From Periconia sp. R9002 (lineage: Eukaryota; Ascomycota; Dothideomycetes; Pleosporales; Periconiaceae): a stretch of 64,000 nucleotides of DNA. The notes beneath the pieces were generated by a model. It saw only the letters and a program-made list of their open reading frames with translations, made no database searches and was not told the origin of the DNA. Positions within the stretch are counted from its first letter, which is position 1. Every line of letters starts with the position of its first letter. The position numbers and the translations under genes are program-made. The stretch is taken from positions 248,001-312,000 of the forward strand of contig JAMAHW010000026.1 in NCBI GenBank assembly GCA_023627715.1, in the 5' to 3' direction. Positions 11,752 to 21,800 of the stretch are shown here, piece by piece.

Positions 11752-11880
11752 GGGGAAGCCCTCGGTTCGAATCTCCCCCTCATCACTTCTCTAGCAATTT
11801 AAGGCGTTCGTCAGGATTTAATTCTGATAACCTCTCGCCTTACACTTCCATGTGAGCTGAGCTCTGGAAGTTCGAGAGAG
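11752..11880 (+). other. candidate structured RNA element
   Basis: Several short perfect inverted repeats are nested here. GGGGA at 11752-11756 can pair with TCCCC at 11774-11778. AAGGCG at 11801-11806 can pair with CGCCTT at 11836-11841, with TCAG (11811-11814) and CTGA (11824-11827) inside. ACTTCCA at 11844-11850 pairs with TGGAAGT at 11865-11871 around an inner GAGCT/AGCTC stem. CTCTCG at 11832-11837 can pair with CGAGAG at 11873-11878 and competes with the second stem. The string GGTTCGAATCT at 11764-11774 resembles an RNA polymerase III B box, and T-runs follow from 11997. I do not recognise a known RNA family; this may also be chance. Confidence 0.3.
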
Positions 11881-13545
11881 GGGACGCTGGCTGGAGGGTG
11901 AGAGGGGGAGAGGAGAATGCGGAGGGTAGGGAAGAGGGAACGATTCGACCGGACGACGCGGAAACGACCGAGCGAATCGATCGGAAATAGAGTTAATTTT
12001 TTTATATTTTTTTGGGGGTAATTTTTTTTATTATATAGAGATATACGTAGAGCAGATACCTACAGAAACGAAGAGCGTAGTCTTATTATAGATAGTAGTA
12101 CCAAATTTACTATATATAAACAACTAGGTAAGGTAGAATACACATTTAAGATGTATTCACTCTAGGCATATCTACCTCTATATATATACATTATACCACC
12201 CACTCCCTCTACAACAACAGATAAAGCAACAGAGAAGTGCATAGATGTAAAAACCTTCCTCTACGCCTACTTGACTTAAGTAAAGTTTCCACTTCTAATA
12301 TATATCATTACTAAAGACTATCCTTTTACAGAAAAAACAACAGCTTTTCTCCCATACATACTACATACCCACCACTCTCTACACTCGTACGTACCCACAT
12401 AACACCCTCCTTCCTCCCCCTCTTTACTCCCTTCCAATCATCTCACAAACAAAAACAATAAGAAGAAGAAGAACATTTCTTTCACATACAGTAAGTACTC
12501 CATCTCTTCCTCCTACACAACCTAAACCCAAAACCCCCCTAGCAAAAGAAACGTTCCGTCTCTTCCCTCCCATCATTCCAGACAAAATATAAGAGCTAGC
12601 AAGTACCTAAATACTAGCCATACACAAGTAGATATGCATGCTGCTTTGGGGCATATGTATTGATATACATACCTAGGTACGTACCTACTTATCTATTCAT
12701 GCCTAAAACGACTAAAATATAGAAAGTAAACCACAAAAATCAATCTCAACGAGCGAGACATATAAGTTCTCTCAAAAGACGGAGGAATGGAAACCACCAA
12801 AACATCCATCCCTGCAGACCTATCTATATTTATACAACCTTTTTTTTTTTTGGAAACTTTGTCAAAATTTACATACATGTACTTCCTTTACCTCGCACCC
12901 ACCCACCCAAGCTAGGTCTAAACTATAAAAATTACTTCACTCAACTTTAATTACGCGTGCTAACACGAACACGAACACCAGCAGTAATGCCATGGAACAG
13001 CACAGGACGGGACGGCACGTGAACAAACCACGCAAACCGACTTACATACGCAGAAGAGACTCGGAACACAGAACAATGATGAAAATGATGTAGTGAATAA
13101 AAGGTAAAATAGTACAACGTGCTAGACAGAGCAAGTGAGAAGAGACGCACAGCGTTCGTGAAAAGATATCAATTCCTTTTACTGTCTTATTTTAGTTTTA
13201 GATCGATTGATGGATGGATAATGCATGAATGATGTATAGACTAATGGTGTTATGCTATGCATATGCAACATTGCATGGAAGAAGAAGAAGATGATGATGA
13301 TGGGACGTTGGGATATAGCCAGTCCTATGCCACAAAAAGACACCTCAACACAAAAGAAAACATTCTCATTCTCAAATGATGCATGGCCACCAAGAAAAAA
13401 AAAGAAAATCCAATCTTCCTACTCAACCCAAAAAAGTAAGGAAAAAAAGTAAAAAAAAAGGGTATAGTAGGTACACATATGTACAAAACACAACAACCAC
13501 CCTCCATCCCTACCTCTTTTCTCTCTTCCAGTGCATGCAAACAAC

Positions 13546-15186
13546 TCACAACCCCCAAGGCCCATCAACAACACAAAGCGCGCTCTCAACCGCCTCCTCC
13601 AACTCATCGACCCTGCGCCTCAAACAGCTATTCTCCTCGCGCTCCTTCGCCAAGCGTCCCCAAACCGACGCCTGCGACCCACCCTCGCAATTCGCGCAGC
13701 CCCACCTGCTCTTGTCGAACGACGGATCGTCGCGCGTGCGCTCGTACGTGCTCTTGCGCTGGAGAGCCTGCGGGGGTGCCTTCTTGGGGGTGGTGTCGCG
13801 GTCGTCGTTGAGGGGTGAGGGCGAGGCGATGGATGAGGCGTCGGTGCCTGTGGGGCTGAGGCAATCGCGTTTGGAGTGGGATGTGGAGAAGATGCTTGCG
13901 GCGTCGGTTTCGCATTCGGATTCGAAGCCCGAGTCGACGCTCACGTCCGAGTTGGAGATGCGGGTGCGGCGTCGAGAGGGGCTGTTTTGTGGTGGTTGCT
14001 GGTGGGTCGTGGTGGTGGTGCTGTCGCGGACGAGGGCGAGACTTCGCTTCCGGGCTTCCTCGTCTTCCTGGCGTGCGCGCTTTTCGAACATGAGGTCTTC
14101 CATGAGGCGGCGCATCTGTTCGTCTTGGTCTGCGGCGCGAGCCGCCATGGCCTCCATTTGCATCTTGAGATGCCGTATCCGTGTGTCTGCTTCATCGAGC
14201 TCGTCTTCCTGGGCGCTTTGTTCGGCGCGGGCGTCGACGAGAGCGGTGGAGAGTTGGCGGTAGCTTGTTTGGTAGCGGGAGAGGAGAGATTCGGCGGAGG
14301 AGAGGAGGTCGTTGAAGGAGGATGGAGCTAGTGGGTCCACGGGCCCATGGGGAAAGAGCGCCTGGGAGATGTTCAGATTGAGGAGCTCGTCAGACGGGTT
14401 GTGGTACGTAGGCGATGGCATGGGAGCTGGGACCGCGGCATTCTTCTGTGTCGAGAGAAGCCATGCGAAGCGGTTGCTGGCTGCTGATGAAGTTTCTCGG
14501 TTGGAGGGTGCTGGGCTTTGGGATTGCTTGCTGGTTTCGTTCGACGACCTTGTGAAGGATGCGCCGCGGTTGAAGAGTCCGCCCATCATGGTTTCGTTAC
14601 TGTCTTCCTCGTAGTCGTCTTCTGAGTCGTAAGGGTCCTCGTCCTCGGAATCGTCGTGCGATCGAGGCCCGATACCAAGGGTCACCTGCCCAGAAGCTCC
14701 GTTGAACCAGTTCTGAAGGGCGCGGATCTTGGGCTGGCTGGCGGTGGATTCAATGGCACTTCGTGACGGAATGAAGCTAGCCAGGGATTTTGTGGGAGAG
14801 TGAAAGGATGCTCGTGTAGTATGTTGCTGTAATGTCGTTGTGGCGCGATTGATAAGAGGCTGGCAGTTGTTCAAGAAGGTGCCGGTGAGAGATCGCGAGT
14901 GAGCAAAGCGCGGGGCCTCGGAGGAGTGGTGTTCTAGAGGCAAGGGCGATGCGTGTGGATCGTATGCGGTAGAGGTGGTCACGGAGTCGGATGTGAATGC
15001 GGAAGGTGGAGGGCGGATGGGCTCGGCGGCGAACTCGACGTTGGAAAAGGTGCTTACATCGATGTCTCGGTGTCGCGAACCATGGAGGGATGGCGGTGGA
15101 ACGGACAGTGGATGTGTGGCGTCCGTGGACGCGGGTGGAGAGACGTGCGAGGCAGTTTGGGTGCGTGGAGGTTGAGGGCCTAGCAT
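13546..15186 (-). CDS. fungal coiled-coil protein, function unknown
   Basis: An intronless 546-residue protein with a pattern found only in filamentous fungi, to my knowledge without assigned function. The N-terminal half is Ser/Pro/Thr-rich and disordered with one acidic patch (DDSEDEDPYDSEDDYEED). A heptad-rich region at about residues 295-385 (FNDLLSSAESLLSRYQTSYRQL, then DELDEADTRIRHLKMQMEAM) is a clear coiled coil. Near the C-terminus comes RWGCANCEGG, a short Cys-x-x-Cys motif, then a second short coiled coil (LAKEREENSCLRRRVDELEEAVE). The ATG at 15186 is the first in frame. GC content is higher than in flanking DNA, as expected for coding sequence. A scaffold or cytoskeletal role is only a guess. 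Confidence 0.82.
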   Translation of the reverse strand: MLGPQPPRTQTASHVSPPASTDATHPLSVPPPSLHGSRHRDIDVSTFSNVEFAAEPIRPPPSAFTSDSVTTSTAYDPHASPLPLEHHSSEAPRFAHSRSLTGTFLNNCQPLINRATTTLQQHTTRASFHSPTKSLASFIPSRSAIESTASQPKIRALQNWFNGASGQVTLGIGPRSHDDSEDEDPYDSEDDYEEDSNETMMGGLFNRGASFTRSSNETSKQSQSPAPSNRETSSAASNRFAWLLSTQKNAAVPAPMPSPTYHNPSDELLNLNISQALFPHGPVDPLAPSSFNDLLSSAESLLSRYQTSYRQLSTALVDARAEQSAQEDELDEADTRIRHLKMQMEAMAARAADQDEQMRRLMEDLMFEKRARQEDEEARKRSLALVRDSTTTTTHQQPPQNSPSRRRTRISNSDVSVDSGFESECETDAASIFSTSHSKRDCLSPTGTDASSIASPSPLNDDRDTTPKKAPPQALQRKSTYERTRDDPSFDKSRWGCANCEGGSQASVWGRLAKEREENSCLRRRVDELEEAVESALCVVDGPWGL

Positions 15187-16125
15187 GGTGGGCAGGCAGG
15201 GGTCGGTGGGACTGGTGGCCAGGAATGTTTCTCGAGGTAATTAAGGAATGCTGGACTGCGGAGAGGCTATCTTCTCGCCCACCAATGCTCCAGCGGACCC
15301 AAGTAGGAGAAACCGTACGGACACGACGAGTGAAACGCGAGATTTCAGTTGCCCTAATGGCCAGGTACCACGGTTCCCTGCGAAGGATGAGCTATAAATT
15401 GCGACTATGATGAGGTGTCAAGCAGAGGATGCTGGCGCAGAGGCGGAATCTAAAAAATAAGAGTACCAGAGTTGTCCGAGTAATAATAAGAGGAAGAAAC
15501 AAAAAGTGAGCGAGTGAGTTTGGTGAAAAGAGCAGTCAGTGAAGAAGAAAGCTTGCTGTGGTTTATTATGAATTGATGGGCGATAGCGCTGACGTTGGCG
15601 GTCCAAAGCAGGGCACAAGAATTGCTGTGGCTAATTGGGATGGCTGTACTAGAATTGGGATGGCTGGACAGATCACCACCACCACTGAAACACCTCCACA
15701 TAGGCCGCCAATCTGCGAAACGAGACACGGCAAATCCATCCATTACTCTTCCTGCTCATCATTCCCTGTCGGACCCTGTTTTGCTGCATCTAAATTTACC
15801 ATGGCGTGCGCGGCTGTCATATCATGTCACAACGAACGTTCTGGCGCACCCAAGAAGCCAATGCACCACTCACACAGATAATCCCGTGGTTCTTTCAAAG
15901 CATGCATTCAACTGTTGCGCTTGCGTGCTATACCCATTCTGCAGCTTTCGCCAATCTCCGCCCTCTACGTGGTGCCATAGATACCATTCCGTCCATTCTG
16001 CGGTTTGGTGTCTTATTACACAGTTGCTGCATCTCCAAAACAGTCAAATCCCTGGGCCACCCTCCCCAAAATCTGCACTCCACGTCGGCCATTGGAAATT
16101 CTACTGCATTCTGTCATATGCATAA
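15187..16125. other. intergenic, promoter of the coiled-coil gene
   Basis: This 0.94 kb lies between the coiled-coil gene start and the end of the methyltransferase-GFA gene. No coding exon is supported. The part around 15400-15560 is A-rich on the plus strand, which reads as a pyrimidine-rich promoter tract for the minus-strand gene. Confidence 0.45.
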
Positions 16126-17618
16126 CTAACCAGTAGCATCTGGCTTCCGATTGGTAGGAAGCCCGGATCGCTCATCGGTAGCATCCCATCTCTGCAGACG
16201 CGGCGCGCCATCGTCCGGAACCGTTATCCAGGGAGCCTTCTCTTCCAAGAAAATGTGTCGTTTTACCTTGGGCATCGTTCCTTTGAAGGTTTCCAGGTCC
16301 ACTGAACTCATTACTATAGATGTCGTTTCGGGGCTGGAGTTGTAGACCATATGTGAAGGTGCGCCGCAGCCTGTGCAGAACCACCTCGTTGCAGCACTAG
16401 TGAGCGTGAGTTTCTTAAGGTTCATCTTCGAAGTAAACTCCAAGGAATCTGTGGGCACCCCGATGAATGCCAGAAACGCCGACCCCGAAAGCTGCTGGCA
16501 CGCCCTGCAATAGCAATACGTGATATCGGATGGTTTGGCAGTGCATTTATATTGGATGCCCCCACATCGACAAGCTCCAGTGAAAACGATATTCTCTTTA
16601 GTAATCTTTGGGATGAATCGTGATCCATCCGCAGCTGTGCTTTTGTTAGCCGTCTACTCATACTGAGGACGATATGCACCTACACTTTCTCGCTATGGCC
16701 ACAAAGACAGCGTCAACTTCTTCGACCTTTCCGTCTACCGATAAACGTTCCCATTCTTCCTTGAATATGCCTTGCGCCTGCTTCCTAATGTCGTCCGTGG
16801 CAAATGTTTTCGTTACGTCCTTAAGAATCACATTCTCCACGAAATGGTCTGCAGCAGAATGGATCGTCAGCAAATGATCAGTTCTACTTCCCATGGCCTC
16901 TCCGATAGGCACGCGTGCCGTTGATAGTCGAAACTAGTATGTACGTACCGTCCCAAGTATCAACGTCATGAAATCTTCTGCCATAGCCGGCCTGATTCTC
17001 ACAGGTAACCACTTTTTCCACCTCTAGTCCCGCATCTTCAACCAGATTCTTCAATGTCGACTCCGACTGGCTCCATTCCCGGTTATACGGCACCGCCAGA
17101 TTCAACCGACGCGCCGTACGCTCCAAAACCATACCCGAAACCAAATTACGCGGGTGCGTTGCATCTAGCGCTAGAATGCCTCTAGGCTTCAGGTATCCCG
17201 ACCAATGCTCGATGGCTTTTCTCGGATCTGGGAACAGCACCAGCGCAGACGCCAGCGTAATCACATCGAAGGTCTTTCCCTTCAAGCCCTCAATACTTTC
17301 GAGGTGCGAAATGTCGCCTTGCAGGAAGCTCACGTTTTCGTGTTTGTCGCCGGCTTGTCGCTTCTTGTGGGCCGCAACGTTGAGCATACCTGGTGTGATG
17401 TCTACGCCGATGACTTCCCCTGATGGTCCTACAGCTTCGGATTCAAGGAAGGTGAGGAGCCCGGTTCCGCAGGCGAGATCAAGAACATGTTGGCCGGGCT
17501 GGATGGGAAGGTAGGAGATGAAGCGCTTGGTGAAATCCACGTGCCATGATGCGTCGTAGTTGTAGGAGCGCGACTCGTAGAAGCGGATGGCGTTATCGGC
17601 TTGGACTTCAGATGCCAT
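16126..17618 (-). CDS. SAM methyltransferase fused to a GFA (CENP-V-type) domain
   Basis: A predicted 447-residue two-domain protein. Exons are 17618-16949, 16848-16684 and 16634-16126. The first part is a class I SAM-dependent methyltransferase of the UbiE/COQ5 kind, with motif I VLDLACGTG at residues 45-53 and the acidic loop GVDITPGML after it. The second part, about residues 280-447, is a GFA domain (glutathione-dependent formaldehyde-activating/CENP-V type) with zinc-type cysteines C-x-C at 300 and 302, C-x-C-x-x-C at 319-324 and C-x-x-C at 365-368. The GFA frame has no ATG of its own before its first cysteines and is closed upstream by a stop, so splicing to the methyltransferase is the simplest reading. 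The joining intron is 49 nt with donor GTAGGT and a CTAAC branch site. ATG 17618 was preferred over 17645. Substrates are unknown. Confidence 0.75.
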
Positions 17619-18891
17619 TTTTGAACGTCGATGCTCCAGGCTCAACGGTTATAAATTGAAACTGAGGTCAAAAATCAAGCACTGTTCTTTGGTGGAGCTG
17701 AAGCATTCTATGTAGTGTTGGGAATGCTGCTTTCAAACTGACCACTCACAATGCGTTCCGGCAGACACACGTTATCGTCACGCAGGTTACTCTACGTAGC
17801 AGCAGTGTTATTCGAAGTCTCGCATAGAAACCAAGAGAGGTATTGAGGGATAGTGCTTGAAATGCGGAACCTCAGAGTCATACTGAAGAAATCCTCAGCT
17901 TTTATATGGTGCTGATTAATTGTACATTGATCACGACATGTTGATGGGTCTCCACCATTGGGCTTACCGGATTGGGAAAGACCGGGTGATGGATGGATTG
18001 ATGGAGGACCGCGGCTAATGATCATGTAGGGAGTAGTCAAGTAGGTCCATGAATTGAGAGAGAGTTCAAAGAGTCGTGGTTCACCGGAGACTGTGACTGC
18101 GTCCATGAATTTTCTGTCGGTAACAGTCACAATTGAGTTCGTATTCGTCGAGTCAGAAGGAAGGCAGAGTCATTTCTTGATTGAATCTTTTCTCTCTCTG
18201 CGTTGACTGTTCAAAGTAGATTCTGATAGAGAGGCGTAGTCATGGCATTCGAGCCCTCAGATGTCATTGAAAGCGGCAGCCTGGCGGAGTGACTCTAATT
18301 CCCGCCCGACCCATGCCATCTCATTCACAATTGATTGGCTTCGTGGCAGACGAACTCGCTATCTAGCCATGGAAAATCGGTGGCTACAGCGTAAGAACTG
18401 TTACCGTTGTCCTACGGCACGAGAAAGCTGCAGCCTGCACGGTGCAGTCTCACCGGTGACCGAGAAGCTAGACCGCAAATCTATAAAACGAACGACAAGT
18501 CCAGGAATGAATGGAAAAGAAGTGTGGAAAAAACAATTGCCAAAGAGTTCAGTGATAAATTCTGTGACATCTTCATTCTTCTCCAGACGGAATCATAATT
18601 GCTGCGCTGCACAAGCTGTTGGTTATCCTTCCTCGCGATAGAAAGAAAGTACGGCAGAAGAGAGTCGGAGGAAGTGGGGCAAGCTAGCTATCACAAGGGT
18701 GGGTAGCGCAACTGACTAATCGTACATGCGCATCATACAGTAAAGTAGGTACATAGGCGAATCAGAGCTCCCTCAAAACTATCTTCATCGTCGCATCCTA
18801 TCTCGCCGCCGCTTCGACAAAATCTCAATCGATCCCCTGCCTTGACTCTCTACAGAGCACGGCAGCCCGGTATTTCGTCGCCCCCATTTCA
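17619..18891. promoter_or_regulatory. divergent promoter region, methyltransferase-GFA / ABCC transporter
   Basis: This 1.27 kb separates two divergent start codons. Small open frames at 17792-18130 (-) and 18261-18641 (+) show no domain and no plausible splice partners, so I do not call genes. No operator is identified. Confidence 0.45.
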
Positions 18892-21800
18892 ATGCAGCGT
18901 CTGCAAACTCCTCTACAGCCTTCCATCCCGCTCGCTCCCGCTCACGGTTATCTCGCAGCTTCCCAGCACAACCGCCAACCATTATGCGGTAATAGCGAAG
19001 GATGGGGGCCTCTCAGCCCGTACCGATATGATTTCACTCCTTGCTTCCTCGACGTCTGGATTGCCGTTGTCGCCGTCTTTGGAATAACCGGTGGTGCGGG
19101 TGCTGCATGGTATCTACTGCGTCACTGCTCCGCGCAGCCCGTCAAGAAGGATTGGCACTTTTATGCAAAGCTGGTAAGAAACCCGATTGTCGCCCAATTG
19201 CAGAATACTAAAAAAATTCCCCTTGTAGAGCACACTTGCCGCCCTCATCATCACGACCGCTTTGCAAGCCGCCCTCCAGATCGAATACTTCAGAGGCATA
19301 TGGGCGGGCGATTTCCGCTTCTGGACCACCATCCTCGCAATTATTTCCCTCGGCGTTGTATTCTTTGTCCAATACACAGAGCATTGGCGGTCGCGTAACG
19401 CGAACGGAGTGGTACTGTTCTACTGGCTCTTCTCGCTCATCGCATATGCCGTCAAGCTGCGATCGTTGGTAGCTCAGAAAATCCACCAAGAGCATGTGGC
19501 CTACTTTGTCCTCTACTGCGTCGGCGTCGGGCTGGCCGCTACCGAATTTGTCTTGGAATGGCTTGTACAGAAGCGCTTGAGTGATTATGACGCGCTCGGC
19601 GACGATGACGAGTGCCCGTACGAATATGCCGATGTCTTTTCCGTCCTTACTTTTAGCTGGATGACACCAATGATGAAACGGGGATATAAAACCTTCTTGA
19701 CTCAGGATGATCTCTGGACTCTCCGCAAGGTGGACTCCACTAGGCATACGGCAGACTTGTTTGACAAGGCATGGAAACGTGAACTGGAGAAGAAGAACCC
19801 ATCTCTGTGGCTGGCACTGTTCCGCGCGTTCGGTGGACCATATTTTGTTGGCGCGGTCATCAAGACTGGAAGCGACATTCTCAATTTTGTTCAACCGCAA
19901 CTTCTGAGGCTGTTGATCACTTTCGTAGACTCCCATCGTACTGATAATCCTCAACCGATTGTGCGCGGCGCCGCCATTGCATTGGCCATGTTTTTCGTCT
20001 CTGTAACTCAAACTGCACTGTTGCACCAATACTTTCAACGCTCATTCGAAACGGGCATGCGCATTAAATCCTCTTTGACAGCGTCCATCTACTCCAAGTC
20101 AACCCGCCTGTCCAACGAGGGTCGAGCCTCCAAAACTACGGGCGATATTGTCAACTACATGGCTGTGGATACTCAGCGTCTCCAGGACCTTGCGCAGTAT
20201 GGTCAGCAACTTTGGTCAGCGCCCTTCCAGATCATTTTGTGCATGCTCTCCCTCTACCAGCTCTTAGGATGGAGTATGTTTGCAGGTGTCGCTGCCATGA
20301 TTATCATGATTCCCGTGAACGGAATAATTGCGCGCTTGATGAAATCCTTGCAAAAAGAACAGATGAAAAACAAAGACGCTCGAACAAGACTCATGACGGA
20401 GATTCTTAATAACATGAAGTCAATCAAGCTATATGCCTGGACAACCGCATTCATGAACCGCCTCAATCACATTCGCAACGACCAAGAACTCAAGACTCTA
20501 CGCAAAATTGGTGCAACAACAGCCATGTCCAACTTCACCTGGTCCACCACTCCTTTCCTCGTGTCCTGCTCTACATTCGGCCTGTTTGTTCTCACACAGA
20601 ACAGAGCCTTGACGACTGACATAGTGTTCCCAGCTTTGACCTTGTTCAACCTGCTAACCTTTCCTCTCGCCATTCTGCCTATGGTCATTACGGCAATCGT
20701 AGAGGCATCGGTGGCAGTCGGTCGTCTCACCAGCTTCTTCACTGCGGAAGAGCTTCAAGAGGATGCTGTTCATCGTCGTGACGCGGTTGAGGAAAATGGT
20801 GAGGAGTCAGTCCGCATCCGAGAGGCGAGCTTCACATGGGATAGACATCAAGAGCGTCGAGCTTTGCATGATATCAATTTCTCTGCTAACAAGGGAGAGC
20901 TGGCATGCATTGTTGGCCGTGTCGGCTCCGGGAAGTCCTCCTTGCTACAGGCTGTTCTCGGTGATCTTTGGAAGATCAAGGGAGATGTGTCCGTGAAAGG
21001 AAAAACCGCCTATGTTCCTCAGCAAGCTTGGGTTATGAATGCATCTGTCCGAGAGAATATCGTCTTTGGTCATCGTTGGGATCCTGAATTTTACGAAAAG
21101 ACCATTGTGGCATGCGCCCTTCGTGCTGACTTCCAACAGCTCCCGGATGGAGATCAGACCGAGGTCGGCGAGCGTGGTATCTCACTTTCTGGCGGACAAA
21201 AGGCGCGACTTACCCTTGCCCGTGCCGTTTACGCCCGTGCTGATGTCTACCTCTTGGATGATTGCCTTTCGGCCGTGGACCAACACGTTGGGCGTCATTT
21301 GATTGACAATGTTCTCGGCCCGAAGGGACTCCTGGCCAGCAAAACAAGGATCCTGGCCACCAACTCGATACCTGTTCTGATACAGTCCGACATGATTGTG
21401 TTGCTGCGGGACGGTAAAGTGCTTGAACGGGGCACGTACAATCAGCTCATGGCCATGAAGGGAGAAATTGCAGCTCTCATCAAAACATCCCAGAATGAGG
21501 ACCAGGGCGAAGATGAAAGTAGGCTATCGGAAAGTGTCATTAGCGATGAGGAGCTTACCAGTCCACTTTCTGATGATGAAGACATCAACGAATCCGAGGC
21601 TGCACAGGAGAATACCCACTTGGCACCGCTTCGTCCCGGCACCGGCACGGCCCGCAAGAGCAGTTTCAATACTCTGAGACGTGCAAGTACGGCTAGTTTC
21701 CGTGGCCCTCGCGGCAAACTTCTCGACGAGGAAGGCGGGGCTTTGAAAACCAAACAACAGAAAGAAACGTCCGAACAAGGCAAGGTCAAATGGTCTGTCT

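Larger units (their letters stand above)
10220..13545. other. 3.3 kb gene-free region with simple repeats
   Basis: The left part is the promoter of the BTB-domain gene and the right part the 3' flank of the coiled-coil gene. No coding exon can be supported. It holds a (CCGA)n run at 11686-11705, many T- and A-runs at 11990-12060, TA-rich and GTAC-rich tracts at 12100-12700, and GAA/GAT triplet runs near 13280-13300. A potentially structured element at 11752-11880 is listed separately. Confidence 0.5.

Noticed and set aside
11764..11774. tRNA T-arm-like string GGTTCGAATCT
   Set aside because: The five bases on either side do not pair as a T stem and no acceptor or anticodon arm is found, so no tRNA is called.
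13376..14331. Plus-strand frames of 151-295 residues
   Set aside because: They are Arg/Ser-rich shadows of the GC-rich coiled-coil gene on the minus strand.
16422..16679. 85-residue minus-strand frame starting at an ATG
   Set aside because: It is an alternative frame across the GFA exon; the GFA frame carries all zinc-type cysteines instead.
17792..18130. 112-residue minus-strand frame in the divergent promoter
   Set aside because: Low-information composition, no domain and no match in pattern to a known family.
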